A DNA stretch of 64,000 nt from Streptomyces sp. NBC_00464 (GCF_036013915.1 NZ_CP107899.1:3348001-3412000), one strand, 5' to 3'; numbered from the stretch's first letter, positions 24,462-33,905 are shown. Program-made: numbers and translations. Notes: generated by a model from the sequence alone, not told the origin.

Positions 24462-24872
24462 ATGTCTCACAGCACCACCGGGCGTGCTCGCGCCATCGCC
24501 CTGACCGCCGCCGCCCTGGTGTCGGTCCCCCTCCTGGCCGGTACGGCAGCGGCGGACCCCATCGACCTGTACGCCCCCCACGCCCGCGCCGCCGCCAAGG
24601 TGGCGACAAACGGCACGCTCCTGGCACAGAAGAACGTCTCCGAGTCCTGGAGGACCGCCGCCGGTCAGTACTGCGTCAGGGTGTCGGATCCCGACATCGA
24701 CGATCTGAAGGACGCGGCGGTCCACGTCACCAGCAACAGCAACTGGGCCACGTTCATCGTCCAGGCCCCGCCGAACACTCGCTGCGGCGGTGACCCGAAC
24801 ACCGTCTCCGTGCTCAGCATCAACACGGCCAACACCTACGCGGACACTGCGTTCACCCTCACCGTGCAGTAG
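24462..24872 (+). CDS. Small secreted protein with one Cys pair (copy 2)
   Basis: 136 residues. Sec signal peptide (cleavage near GTAAADP), mature part with C71 and C108. The motifs KVATNGTLL, G-Q-Y-C-V, NTVSVLSINT and TAFTLTV align with the preceding gene, so the two are diverged tandem duplicates, each probably one disulfide-pinned beta domain. The ATG at 24462 fits the signal peptide. Followed by a strong hairpin. Unknown function. Confidence 0.8.
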   Translation: MSHSTTGRARAIALTAAALVSVPLLAGTAAADPIDLYAPHARAAAKVATNGTLLAQKNVSESWRTAAGQYCVRVSDPDIDDLKDAAVHVTSNSNWATFIVQAPPNTRCGGDPNTVSVLSINTANTYADTAFTLTVQ

Positions 24873-24909
24873 CCACAGCAGTATGCGTTGCCGGCCGGCC
24901 TGAGGCCGG

Positions 24910-24945
24910 AGGTAGGGGGCGGCCCGACCGGGTCGCCCCCTACCT
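24910..24945. terminator. Bidirectional terminator
   Basis: AGGTAGGGGGCG (24910-24921) and CGCCCCCTACCT (24934-24945) are perfect 12-bp arms with a 12-nt loop. It lies between the convergent secreted-protein and TPR genes, and overlaps the TPR stop codon. Confidence 0.85.
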
Positions 24946-25767
24946 CCCGCCGTCCATGTGCTCAAGCAGCGTGCGGGCTTCGACGGTGCGGCGGTGGTCC
25001 GGGCCGAAGGAGTCCAGGCAGGCATCGTGAGCGGCCGCAGCCTGGCACCGGGCTTCGAGAGCGCGCCCCAACCCCAACAGGGCGGTAGCAAGGGCCAGTT
25101 CGACAGCGCCCGTATCCGGGTGGCGCTGGGATTCGGGCAGCGCGCGGTACTGCCTGTCCGCGCCCTGCGCCTCGGTGAGGGCGTCTTCGTAGCGGGCCTG
25201 GCCGTTGAGGCTGCGAGCCAGGCCGAGTCGCAGGACGAGGGACGCCCGGTCACGTTCGGGACGGCCGTCCAGGGCCTCGCGGGCGAGTGCCTCGGCCTCC
25301 TGGTGACGCCCCTGCCCATTGAGGGCGAAGACCAGCCCATTGCGGGCGGCCGCTGCCAGGAGTGACATTTCCGGTCCGGTACCACGGCCCGCGGCCTCGG
25401 CGACGGCCGCACATTCCGCCTCGCACTCGGCGTGCCGTCCGAGCGAGGTCATCTGCTGGGCGCGGTCCGAGCGCAGCTTCAGGGTCAGCCAGTGATCGGC
25501 TCCGAATATCCTGCTGAAGGCGGCCAGCGCCTCGTCATAGGTGGCGAGTGCCTCGGCATGGCGGCCCTGGGCGCCCGTAGCGAGCGCGGCGATGTTCAGC
25601 GCCACCGCCGCGTACTCGTCGCCCCGTGGCCGCGACCGGGCCACGGCACGGGCTTCGGCCTCCGCCTCGGCGTAACGCCCGGCTTCGTACAGGGCTTTGG
25701 CCTCCGCCACCGGCGTTCCCGCCGTGCTTCGGGCATCAGCTCGGCCGCGCGGCCGCAAGAGTCTCAT
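24940..25767 (-). CDS. Tetratricopeptide-repeat protein
   Basis: 275 residues, almost entirely TPR-like helical hairpins from about residue 22 (ALYEAGRYAEAEAEARAVA, GRHAEALATYDEALAAF, GRHQEAEALAREALDG, ARYEDALTEAQGADRQY). The third repeat region carries FGADHWLTL, and the end FGPDHRRTV, typical of kinesin-light-chain-like TPRs in Streptomyces. No enzymatic domain and no signal peptide. The start could be 25767 or 25779. Likely a protein-interaction scaffold; partner unknown. Confidence 0.78.
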   Translation of the reverse strand: MRLLRPRGRADARSTAGTPVAEAKALYEAGRYAEAEAEARAVARSRPRGDEYAAVALNIAALATGAQGRHAEALATYDEALAAFSRIFGADHWLTLKLRSDRAQQMTSLGRHAECEAECAAVAEAAGRGTGPEMSLLAAAARNGLVFALNGQGRHQEAEALAREALDGRPERDRASLVLRLGLARSLNGQARYEDALTEAQGADRQYRALPESQRHPDTGAVELALATALLGLGRALEARCQAAAAHDACLDSFGPDHRRTVEARTLLEHMDGGR

Positions 25768-25868
25768 GCCCGGGAGCATACGGATGCCCGGTCCGGTCGC
25801 CGACAGCCCACTACGACGAGGATCCCGACGACGCCGCCGGGTCCCTGTGGTGAGCCGTAACGCCGCTC

Positions 25869-26762
25869 TCAGGCCGCCGGATTGTGCCGGATCAGCGACT
25901 CCACCAGCCCCGACCGCGTCGCCGGGAAGTCCAGCGGGACGGTGCCGAGCCCGGTCCAGTCGGCCGTCTCCGACGAGTCGAGGAACGACTGGACCTGCGG
26001 GTTGAGGCGGTCCGCGTTCCAGCGGGGCGGCATCAGGGCCGCGGTGCTCACGTAGTTCATGAAGAGCTTGCCCGGCTGCGCGGCCGCCCTGCGGAACTGG
26101 CCCTCGATCTTGGGGTACTTGGCGAACGGCTCCGCCATGTAGTCGTCCTGGATGTCGAAGAGCGCAGGGTCTGCGTACCGCACGCCGGGCAGCCCTCCGT
26201 TGTCGGCGAGCAGCACCACCTTGCCGCGGGCCCGGCCGAGCGTCGGCAGCGCGCTGTCGATGTAGAACAGCGGACGCCAGCCCTTGGTGTCCAGGTACAG
26301 ATCGAAGATCCGGCGGAACGCGTCGTTGCTCTCCTCCGAGTACTCCTGCTTGACCCGCATCAGCACGGTCTCGGTGGGCCGCTGGGCCAGGAAGTCCCAG
26401 CAGGCACCGAGTACATCGCCGAACATCAGGTTCTGGTACGAGGCTCCGTGATGGATCGCGAACGAGTCGCCGGTGATCCGGCACCGTACGTCGAGGAAGC
26501 GGATGCCGCTGTTCAGCTGCTCGGCGATCGTGGTGTTCTGGCACTCGGTCCAGGGGCCGCCGTAGCGGGCGCCGGAGTCGTGCGTGCCCGGGATGGTCAG
26601 CCGCTGGAGCGCGGTGGCGTCCGCGATGCCGCTCATCCAGTCCTGCACGGTGAGGGCCTGCCGGGCCGACGCGCGCGCGGGCGCCGTACCGATGAGGGTG
26701 GTGGCGGACGCGGCCAGCGCTCCGGCCAGGAAGGTCCGGCGGTTGGCGGTGTACGGGCTCAT
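25869..26762 (-). CDS. Secreted phosphatidylinositol-specific phospholipase C-like protein
   Basis: 297 residues with a Tat signal (NRRTFLAGALAAS, cleavage near ARASA). The PI-PLC X domain shows the two catalytic histidines in IPGTHDSG (near 56) and FAIHHGASY (near 100), and the acidic residues FLDVRCR and VKQEYSEE. It should cleave the inositol-phosphate bond of phosphatidylinositol or a glycosyl-PI. GGAGG lies 9 nt before the ATG. Confidence 0.9.
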   Translation of the reverse strand: MSPYTANRRTFLAGALAASATTLIGTAPARASARQALTVQDWMSGIADATALQRLTIPGTHDSGARYGGPWTECQNTTIAEQLNSGIRFLDVRCRITGDSFAIHHGASYQNLMFGDVLGACWDFLAQRPTETVLMRVKQEYSEESNDAFRRIFDLYLDTKGWRPLFYIDSALPTLGRARGKVVLLADNGGLPGVRYADPALFDIQDDYMAEPFAKYPKIEGQFRRAAAQPGKLFMNYVSTAALMPPRWNADRLNPQVQSFLDSSETADWTGLGTVPLDFPATRSGLVESLIRHNPAA

Positions 26763-26895
26763 GCGGGGACGCCTCCGGGGTGCCGTGTGGGGTGAGCCGT
26801 CAGAGTATGACCGGTGCACGTCATGCAATCCAGGGTGCCGGACACCCGCCCCGGGCCTCTGGCGGTCCCCGACCGCCCCCCGCCACAATCGCCCG

Positions 26896-27678
26896 ATGAG
26901 CATCGAACTGATCGTGGCATGCCTCTCGGGTGCGGTCGCTCTCGGCAGCATCGCTCTGAGTGGCAGGGGTGCCCGTCGACAGGCCCTGTTCGCCACCCAG
27001 CTGGAGCACGGCTCCGCGCAGCGCTCACGCCACGAGCAGCGTCTCGACGTCATGAGCCGGTACCGGGACCCCCTGCTGATGGCCGCCTTCGACCTCCAGT
27101 CCCGGCTGGAGAACATCGCGGACCGGCAACCGGGCTTTCTCACCACGCACTACCTCGGGGGCACACCGCGCAACCGGTCGTACGCCCGCACCAGCACCCT
27201 GTTCGTCCTGGCCGAGTACCTGGGCTGGGTGGAGATCATCCGCCGTCGTATCCACTTCCTGGACCTGGGCACGGACAGCTTCAACCGGACCGCCGTCGAC
27301 CTGTTGTTCCGTACCCGCGCGGAGCTGGCCTCCGACGCACACGACAGCTGCTTCCTCCTCTACCGGACGGAGCAGCGCGCCATCGGCGAGATCATGGCCA
27401 CCGAGGACGGCGAGGCCTGCATCGGCTATGCCGAGTTCTGCCTGCGGCTCGGCACCGACCCCGTGTTCTCGGAGTGGTTCGCCGGGCTCAGTGAGGACAT
27501 CAAGGAGCTGGCGTCGAGGCCCGGACCCTCCTCGCGACTGACCGACCTGAGGACTGTGCTGCTGGAACTGGTCGACTGCCTCGATCCCCACCAGGTGCAC
27601 TTCCCGCCCGAACAGCGCATGCTGATGCTGCGCCATCCCTCGGCCGACGCCCTGCCCGGGGCCCCGGACCGCCCCTGA
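26896..27678 (+). CDS. Hypothetical single-span membrane protein
   Basis: 260 residues. N-terminal membrane segment (IELIVACLSGAVALGSIALSG) is followed by a mainly helical cytoplasmic part. That part contains RYRDPLLMAAFDLQSRLENI and a repeated aromatic/acidic pattern, with no catalytic motif I recognise. The ATG at 26896 has no clear ribosome site. Streptomyces proteins with this RDPLLxAAxDLQSRLxNI signature are generally annotated hypothetical. Confidence 0.7.
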   Translation: MSIELIVACLSGAVALGSIALSGRGARRQALFATQLEHGSAQRSRHEQRLDVMSRYRDPLLMAAFDLQSRLENIADRQPGFLTTHYLGGTPRNRSYARTSTLFVLAEYLGWVEIIRRRIHFLDLGTDSFNRTAVDLLFRTRAELASDAHDSCFLLYRTEQRAIGEIMATEDGEACIGYAEFCLRLGTDPVFSEWFAGLSEDIKELASRPGPSSRLTDLRTVLLELVDCLDPHQVHFPPEQRMLMLRHPSADALPGAPDRP

Positions 27679-27744
27679 CACGCGGACGGGGCGGCAGGCC
27701 ACCGGCCCACCGCCCCGCCCGCACATCCTCTGTGCCGTACGTCC

Positions 27745-29595
27745 CTACTGAACGACCGTGATCCGGTCCGTCGCCGGCGGAGCCAGCGGCGCCGCGGCCG
27801 TGGAGTGCGCGGCCAGGTAGGCGTTGAACAGGTCCAGGTCGGAGGCGCCGACCAGCTTGTTGGTGCCCGCGCCGAGGGCCGCGAAGCCGTCGCCGCCGCC
27901 CGCCAGGAACTCGTTCATCGCGACGCGGTACGACTTGGCCGGATCGATCGCCTCACCGTTCAGCCTGATCGTGTCGGTGACCACGCGAGCCGCACCGGTC
28001 TTCGTCATGTCCAGGGTGTAGGTGAGGCCCTTGGAGATCTGAAGGATCTTCGGGCTGGCGTCGTTGGAACCGCTGACCTGCTGCTGGAGCGCGGACACCA
28101 GCTGCGCACCGGTCAGGTCGACGACGTTCATCATGTTGGTGAACGGCTGCACGGTGAACGACTCCCCGTACGTCACGACGCCGTCGCCCTCGCTGCCGGT
28201 CGCCTTGTAGACCAGGTCGGCACGGATGCCGCCCGGGTTCATGAAGGCGACGACCGCCCCGCCCTTGTCCGCCGGGGCCAGACCCTCCAGCTGCGCGTCG
28301 GCGATCAGGTTGCCGAGCGGCTTCTCGGGGGCCGTGGAGCCGCGGCCGTTGATGTCGGCGGAGATGAAGCCCTGCGGCCGGTTCGCGATCGGCGCCGCGA
28401 GGGTGTTCCAGCGGGCGATCAGGTCCGTCATGTCGGTCGCCTTGGCCTGGTCCCGCGTGACGATGTGGTTCGCCGAGACCGGGTTCGCGGGCGCCGGGTG
28501 GTGCTTCGAGGACGTCTTCACCGCGGTGCGCACGATGTCCTTGGTGCGACGGTCGTACGTGAGCGTCGTGTCCGTGTACAGCTTGCCGAACGACGAGGCC
28601 GAGGTGACCAGGCGCGGGTTGCCCGCCGGGTCCGGGATCGTGCACACATACGCCTGGTGGGTGTGGCCCGTCACCAGGGCGTCGACCTTGGGCGAGATGC
28701 CCTTGGCGATGTCGGTGATCGGCCCGGAGATGCCGTCACCGGCTGCTGGGCTGTCGCAGTCGTAGTTGTACGAGGACGAGGCCGGGGCGCCGCCCTCGTG
28801 GATGAGCGCGACGATGGACTTGACGCCCTGGCGGTCCAGCTCCTTGGCGTACTTGTTGACCGTCTCGATCTCGTCGTGGAACTTCAGGCCCTTGACGCCG
28901 TTGGCCGTCACGATGTTCGGCGTGCCCTCCAGGGTCACCCCGATGAAGCCGATCTTGACACCGTTCTTCTTCCACACCGTGTACGGCTTGAGGATCGGCT
29001 TGCCGGTCTTCTCGTCCGTCACATTCGCGGCCAGGTACGGGAAGTCGGCACCCTCGAACTTCTTGCCCTCCTCGTAGCACCCCTCGACCGGGTGGCAGCC
29101 GCCGTTCTGGAGGCGGCCCAGCTCCGTCGCGCCCTCGTCGAACTCGTGGTTGCCGACGCTCGTCACATCGAGGTCGATCTTGTTGAGCGCCTCGATGGTC
29201 GGTTCGTCGTGGAACAGGCCCGACAGCAGCGGGCTCGCCCCGACCATGTCGCCGCCGGCCGCGGTGATGGAGTACGGGTGCCCCTTGCGCGCGGCGCGCA
29301 GCGAGGAGGCGAGGTACTCCACGCCACCGGCCGGGATCGCCTTCGTCGTGCCGTCGGCCTGCGTCTCGGTGACCGACCCGGCCGAGCCGGCCGGCGGCTC
29401 CAGGTTGCCGTGCAGGTCGTTGAAGGACAGCAGTTGCACGTCCACGGTCCGGGCCGGCGTGTGGTGGCCGTGTCCCTTGCCGTGCCCGTGCGCGCCGGCC
29501 GGCATGGCGGCGACCAGTGCGCCGACGGTGGCCAGACCGGCTGCGGCGGCGAGCACCCGCCGGGACGCGCGGTTCTTCTGCGGTGTCGCTGACAT
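27745..29595 (-). CDS. Secreted 5'-nucleotidase/UshA-type metallophosphoesterase
   Basis: 616 residues. Signal peptide (RRVLAAAAGLATVGALVAAMPAGA), His-rich HGHGKGHGHH at the mature N-terminus, metallophosphatase domain (about 48-370) and 5'-nucleotidase C-terminal domain (about 400-590). Metal-ligand motifs are SFNDLHGN, GGDMVGAS, GNHEFDEG and GHTHQAY. It dephosphorylates extracellular nucleotides, supplying phosphate and nucleosides. AAGGGGATCG precedes the ATG. I recall its S. coelicolor counterpart as PhoP-dependent, but I could not place a convincing PHO box here. Confidence 0.92.
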   Translation of the reverse strand: MSATPQKNRASRRVLAAAAGLATVGALVAAMPAGAHGHGKGHGHHTPARTVDVQLLSFNDLHGNLEPPAGSAGSVTETQADGTTKAIPAGGVEYLASSLRAARKGHPYSITAAGGDMVGASPLLSGLFHDEPTIEALNKIDLDVTSVGNHEFDEGATELGRLQNGGCHPVEGCYEEGKKFEGADFPYLAANVTDEKTGKPILKPYTVWKKNGVKIGFIGVTLEGTPNIVTANGVKGLKFHDEIETVNKYAKELDRQGVKSIVALIHEGGAPASSSYNYDCDSPAAGDGISGPITDIAKGISPKVDALVTGHTHQAYVCTIPDPAGNPRLVTSASSFGKLYTDTTLTYDRRTKDIVRTAVKTSSKHHPAPANPVSANHIVTRDQAKATDMTDLIARWNTLAAPIANRPQGFISADINGRGSTAPEKPLGNLIADAQLEGLAPADKGGAVVAFMNPGGIRADLVYKATGSEGDGVVTYGESFTVQPFTNMMNVVDLTGAQLVSALQQQVSGSNDASPKILQISKGLTYTLDMTKTGAARVVTDTIRLNGEAIDPAKSYRVAMNEFLAGGGDGFAALGAGTNKLVGASDLDLFNAYLAAHSTAAAPLAPPATDRITVVQ

Positions 29596-29805
29596 CGATC
29601 CCCTTGTGAGCTCAGCGGGAGGTGTGAGGGTGGTGACAAGACTGAGGACTGCGTGCCGCAGCCTAGAGTCAACGCGCGTAGCGCGACAGATGTTTGGGGT
29701 TACGAACTGGTTGCCGACCGATCGGAACGGGGCCATTCACCCATATGGCGTACACATGCGAGCAGAAACGTCACAGCTCGCATCAAGGCCGCAAATCTGT
29801 ACGCC

Positions 29806-30894
29806 ATGGACAGCAACATCACGCCGAAGGCCGTCGTCCCTGCCCAGCAGGGTTCCGAACTGCCTTCAGGATTCCACGAGATGATCGGCGATCTGAAGTC
29901 GATCGTGCGGGGCGCGCATGTGCGCGCACAGCTCAAGGTGAACACCGCGATGCTCCAGATGTACTGGGAGATCGGACGGACGATCCTGGAGCGGCAGCAG
30001 GAGGAAAAATGGGGCGCCAAGATCGTCGGGCGCATCGCGACAGAGCTCCGTACCGAGTTCCCGAACCAGCGGGGGTTCTCCCGCAGCAGTCTGCACTACA
30101 TGCTGAAGATGGCCCGCCTCTGGCCTGAGCCAATTGTCCAGCAGGCTGCTGGACAATTGCCCTGGACTCACCTCCAGGTCCTCATGGACAAGTGCAAAAC
30201 CCGTCCCGAGCTGGACTTCTACATTCAGCACGCCGTCAGCAACGGCTGGTCCCGGGACGATCTGACCTCAGCTATCCATCGCACCCTGCACCTCTCCCAC
30301 GCGGCTGCTCTCAACAACTTCGACACCGTGATGCCCGAGCGGTCGGCCGCCGCGAAGGAGATCGTCAAGGACCCGTATCGCCTCGACTTCACCGAGCTGG
30401 AAGGCTGGCGCACGGAACGGGACCTGGAGAACGCACTGGCCTCCCGGCTCGTCGCGTTCCTCACCGAACTGGGGGTGGGCTTCGCCTTCGTCGGACGCCA
30501 GTACCCGGTCGTCGTGGGCGACAGCGAGTACCGCATCGACCTGCTCTTCTACCACTGCAAGCTGCACTGCTACGTCGTCCTGGAACTCAAGACCCGCAAG
30601 GCCCACCCCGAGCACTTCGGCCAGCTCGGCTTCTACGTCTCGGTGGTCGACGGCCTTGTCCGGGACAAGGAGCACGACGCTCCCACCATCGGCATCCTCA
30701 TCGCCGAGAGCCGCGACCGGTCGATGGTCGAGTACGCACTGGGCAGCTACAACCAGCCACTCGCCGTCAGCACCTACGCCGGTCTTCCCGACCGGGTACG
30801 CAAGTTCCTGCCCGCCGCCGAGGACCTCTCCCGCATCGCCGACGACGTGCTGCAAGGCCCCGCCGGACCCGGCTCAGCCCCAGAGCAGCCGTAG
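29806..30894 (+). CDS. YhcG-type PD-(D/E)XK nuclease (DUF1016)
   Basis: 362 residues. DUF1016 N-terminal helical domain (about 20-160, HVRAQLKVNTAMLQMYWEIGR) is followed by a PDDEXK_10 nuclease domain (about 190-340) with the core R-I-D (near 245) and E-L-K (near 262). Such genes are often found in or next to restriction/defence loci or on mobile DNA. Here it stands alone. The upstream 200 bp is AT-richer than neighbours and has no clear ribosome site, so recent acquisition is plausible. The 3' end overlaps the convergent regulator by 21 nt. Confidence 0.88.
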   Translation: MDSNITPKAVVPAQQGSELPSGFHEMIGDLKSIVRGAHVRAQLKVNTAMLQMYWEIGRTILERQQEEKWGAKIVGRIATELRTEFPNQRGFSRSSLHYMLKMARLWPEPIVQQAAGQLPWTHLQVLMDKCKTRPELDFYIQHAVSNGWSRDDLTSAIHRTLHLSHAAALNNFDTVMPERSAAAKEIVKDPYRLDFTELEGWRTERDLENALASRLVAFLTELGVGFAFVGRQYPVVVGDSEYRIDLLFYHCKLHCYVVLELKTRKAHPEHFGQLGFYVSVVDGLVRDKEHDAPTIGILIAESRDRSMVEYALGSYNQPLAVSTYAGLPDRVRKFLPAAEDLSRIADDVLQGPAGPGSAPEQP

Positions 30895-31704
30895 CGCGGC
30901 CTGCGACGGGCTTCCGGCCGTGGCGCTGTAGAGAAGCAGACGGTGATCGGGCTCATCGGCCAGGAGCAGCGTCTCCAGCTCCAGCGTCACCTCGCCGACC
31001 ACGGGATGCCGCAGTCGACGCGGACCGGACGCGTGCTCGGCGACCGGATGTCCGGCCCAGAGCGTGGCGAACTCCTCGCTGCTCATGGCCAGATCGCCGA
31101 TCAGAGCGGCCAGTTCCCGGTCGTCCCGGTTCCGGCTGACCATCAGCCTCAGCGACGCGACGGCGCAGGACACCGAGGTCTCCCACTGCGGGTAGAGGTC
31201 GCGGTGGTGGGGATCCAGGAACAGCATCCTGGTGAGGTTGGGGCGCAGGTCGGGGCGGTCCGGCGCGGCCTCGTCGAGGTGCCCCGCCAAAAGCCGGTGC
31301 CCGAGGGGGTTCCATGCCAGCACCTCGGTGCGCGGTCCGACCAAGACCGCGGGCACGTCCAGAGAAGCGATGAGCTGCCGGGTGCCGTGGCGTGCCGTCG
31401 CGGGTGCAACCGGATGCGGACGAGCCGGTACGGGTCTGGCGACGTTGTGCAGGTATAGCCGTTCGTCGTCGCTCAGTTCCAGCGCGCGGGCCAGCGACTC
31501 GATGACCTGCTCCGACGCCTGGTGACTCTGCCCCTGCTCCAGCCGCGTGTAGTAGGTGACGCTGACTCCCGCGAGCTGGGCCAGCTCCTCACGGCGGAGT
31601 CCGGGGACACGACGTGCTCCGTACGAGGTGATCCCCACGTCCTCCGGCTTGAGCCGGCCCCGCCTGATCCGCAGGAACTCACCGAGCGCGGTGCTGGTTT
31701 CCAT
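30874..31704 (-). CDS. Helix-turn-helix regulator with MmyB-like ligand domain
   Basis: 276 residues. Cro/C1-type helix-turn-helix (about 33-90, LRREELAQLAGVSVTYYTRLEQGQ) plus the MmyB-like PAS-fold ligand-binding domain (110-270). These regulators commonly sit divergent from the oxidoreductase they control, as here with the gene at 31822. Starts at 31704 or 31713 are both possible. The C-terminus is convergent and overlaps the nuclease gene. Confidence 0.88.
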   Translation of the reverse strand: METSTALGEFLRIRRGRLKPEDVGITSYGARRVPGLRREELAQLAGVSVTYYTRLEQGQSHQASEQVIESLARALELSDDERLYLHNVARPVPARPHPVAPATARHGTRQLIASLDVPAVLVGPRTEVLAWNPLGHRLLAGHLDEAAPDRPDLRPNLTRMLFLDPHHRDLYPQWETSVSCAVASLRLMVSRNRDDRELAALIGDLAMSSEEFATLWAGHPVAEHASGPRRLRHPVVGEVTLELETLLLADEPDHRLLLYSATAGSPSQAALRLLWG

Positions 31705-31821
31705 GTGTTCCATAGTGCCCGCGCAGGCATCGCGTTGCCTGACCCTGGCAGTGCCAGGCAGCCGCTGCCCACCCACGACAGGGTCTGGAGGCCGCACCGC
31801 GCAGGCGCGAGGTTGAACGCC

Positions 31822-32871
31822 ATGAAGCACATGAGGCACATGCAGCAGATGAAGCAATGGACGATGAACGCGACCGGCCGCGCCAACCTGCGACTCACCG
31901 GCGCCCCCGTCCCCGAACCGGGACCCGGCGAGATCCTGGTCAAGGTCTCGGCCGTCTCGCTCAACTACCGCGACCGGCTCGCGATCGACGAGGGGCTGAC
32001 CATGGTCTTCCCCGAGAACGGCCCGTTCGTGCCGGGCTCCGACATGGCGGGCGAGGTGGCCGCCGTGGGAGTGGGGGTGGACCGCTTCGCGCCGGGCGAC
32101 CGGGTGATCTCCACCTGCCTGCCCGGCTGGATCGAGGGACCGGGTCCGGGCAACGCCCGGCTCGGCGGCCCGGAAGCTCTCGGCAGCGGCCACCACCCCG
32201 GCGTCCTGGCCGAGTACGTCGTACTCGACCAGAACTGGGCCGTACGGGCACCGCAGAGCCTGAGCGCCGTCGAGGCGAGCGCGCTCCCCATGGCCGGCCT
32301 CTCGGCCTGGACCGCCCTGGTCGAGCAGGGCAGGGTGCATGCGGGCGAGACCGTGGTGGTGCAGGGGACGGGCGGAGTGGCGCTCTTCGGCCTGCAGATC
32401 GCCGCGGCCCACGGTGCCGAGGTCGTCGCCATCTCCGGCGACGACACCAAGCTCGCCCGCACCAAGGAACTGGGCGCCGCCCACCGGATCAACCGGCTCA
32501 CCCAGGACTGGGTCGCGGCCGTCCACGAACTCACCCGTGATCACGGCGCCGACCACATCCTGGAGACCATCGGCGGCCACCACCTCGCCCGTTCGATCGA
32601 GGCGGCGGCGGTCGGCGGCCACATCTCCCTCATCGGCATCCTGGAGGGCTACGAGGTCTCCGGTCACGTCGGGCACCTGGCCCGCAAGAAGCTGCGCATC
32701 GACGGCCTCCAGGCAGGTCACCGGCGGGCGCTGGAGGATCTCGTCCGTGCGGCCGACCGCATCACGCTGCGTCCCGTGATCGCAGCCGAGTACGCCCTGC
32801 CCGATCTCCCGTCCGCGCTCGCCCACCTGGAACGCGGCGCCTTCGGCAAGGTGGTGGTCACAGCCGCCTGA
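31822..32871 (+). CDS. NAD(P)-dependent MDR oxidoreductase
   Basis: 349 residues, zinc-independent quinone-reductase-like MDR. Substrate/cofactor motifs are SLNYRDRLAIDEG near 45, GDRVISTCLPGW near 95 and QGTGGVALFGLQ near 183. Four ATGs are clustered in a His/Met-rich start (MKHMRHMQQMKQW); the fourth (31849) best matches family N-termini, but GAGG lies before the first. The H/M-rich extension is odd and could be translated. Divergent from the MmyB-type regulator. Confidence 0.85.
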   Translation: MKHMRHMQQMKQWTMNATGRANLRLTGAPVPEPGPGEILVKVSAVSLNYRDRLAIDEGLTMVFPENGPFVPGSDMAGEVAAVGVGVDRFAPGDRVISTCLPGWIEGPGPGNARLGGPEALGSGHHPGVLAEYVVLDQNWAVRAPQSLSAVEASALPMAGLSAWTALVEQGRVHAGETVVVQGTGGVALFGLQIAAAHGAEVVAISGDDTKLARTKELGAAHRINRLTQDWVAAVHELTRDHGADHILETIGGHHLARSIEAAAVGGHISLIGILEGYEVSGHVGHLARKKLRIDGLQAGHRRALEDLVRAADRITLRPVIAAEYALPDLPSALAHLERGAFGKVVVTAA

Positions 32872-32910
32872 TCCGTCCCCACCCCACCCCCGCCCCGTAC
32901 GCTCGTACAC

Positions 32911-33849
32911 ATGACGACTGACGTACCCCTCCCCGCCCCCGGACGCGAGATCCAGACGCTCGACACCCTCTCCCCCGACCAGGCGGTCGCCGTCTCCGAG
33001 CTCCTCGCCGAGGCCGCGCGGTCCGACGGCCGGCAGGCCGTGTCCGAGCAGGGGCGGCTGCAGTTGCGAGGCGGGCACCGGGAGGGCGTGCGGCATTTCC
33101 TGCTGACCGCCGCGGGCGTACTGGTCGGGTACGCGCAGCTGGAGGACACCGACCCCGTCGAGGCACCGGCCGCCGAGCTGGTCGTGCACCCCTCACACCG
33201 CGGGCACGGGCACGGGCGGGCGCTCGGGGCGGCGCTGCTCGCCGCGACCGGCAAGCGGCTGCGCGTCTGGGCGCACGGCGGGAAGTCCGCGGCGCGCCAC
33301 CTCGCGCAGGTGCTCGGCCTCTCGCTCTTCCGGGAACTGCGGCAGCTGCGGCGCCCGTTGAGCCCGCTGAACATCGCGGAGCCGGTGCTGCCGCCCGGCG
33401 TCACCGTCCGCACCTTCGTCCCCGGCCGGGACGACGCCGCCTGGCTCGCCGTGAACAGCGCCGCCTTTGCCCACCACCCCGAGCAGGGTTCGCTGACCCA
33501 GCGCGACCTGGACGACCGCAAGGCCGCGGCGTGGTTCGACCCGAAGGGGTTCTTCCTCGCCGAGCGTGCGACCGATGGCGGCGGCGCCGAGCTCATCGGC
33601 TTCCACTGGACGAAGGTGCACGCCGAGGAGCAGCTCGGCGAGGTGTACGTGCTCGGCATCCGGCCCGACGCCCAGGGCGGCGGCCTGGGCAAGGCGCTGA
33701 CCGCGATCGGGCTGCGCCACCTGGCCGCCGCGGGGCTGCCCACCGCGATGCTCTACGTCGACGCGGACAACACCGCGGCCGTGGCCGTCTACGAGCGGAT
33801 GGGCTTCACCACCCACGAGGTCGACCTGATGTACCGCACGGAGTCCTGA
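32911..33849 (+). CDS. mshD: Mycothiol synthase
   Basis: 312 residues, two tandem GNAT acetyltransferase domains (about 1-150 and 160-312) with the acetyl-CoA loop GIRPDAQGGGLGKAL near 252. Transfers acetyl from acetyl-CoA to Cys-GlcN-inositol, the last step of mycothiol, the main actinobacterial thiol. Length and domain pair are typical. It follows the oxidoreductase by 39 nt and is followed by a terminator. Confidence 0.93.
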   Translation: MTTDVPLPAPGREIQTLDTLSPDQAVAVSELLAEAARSDGRQAVSEQGRLQLRGGHREGVRHFLLTAAGVLVGYAQLEDTDPVEAPAAELVVHPSHRGHGHGRALGAALLAATGKRLRVWAHGGKSAARHLAQVLGLSLFRELRQLRRPLSPLNIAEPVLPPGVTVRTFVPGRDDAAWLAVNSAAFAHHPEQGSLTQRDLDDRKAAAWFDPKGFFLAERATDGGGAELIGFHWTKVHAEEQLGEVYVLGIRPDAQGGGLGKALTAIGLRHLAAAGLPTAMLYVDADNTAAVAVYERMGFTTHEVDLMYRTES

Positions 33850-33867
33850 GCTCTCACAACTCATCCG

Positions 33868-33893
33868 GGGGCGGCGGCTCTTGACGCCGCCCC
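33868..33893 (+). terminator. Terminator after mshD
   Basis: GGGGCGGC (33868-33875) pairs with GCCGCCCC (33886-33893) around a 10-nt loop, followed by TTCCTTA. Confidence 0.7.
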
Positions 33894-33905
33894 TTCCTTA
33901 CGCCA

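Noticed and set aside
29596..29805. PHO box for the 5'-nucleotidase
   Set aside because: Expected from memory of the S. coelicolor counterpart, but only a poor GTTCGTAACCC-like unit is visible and no 11-bp-spaced second copy.
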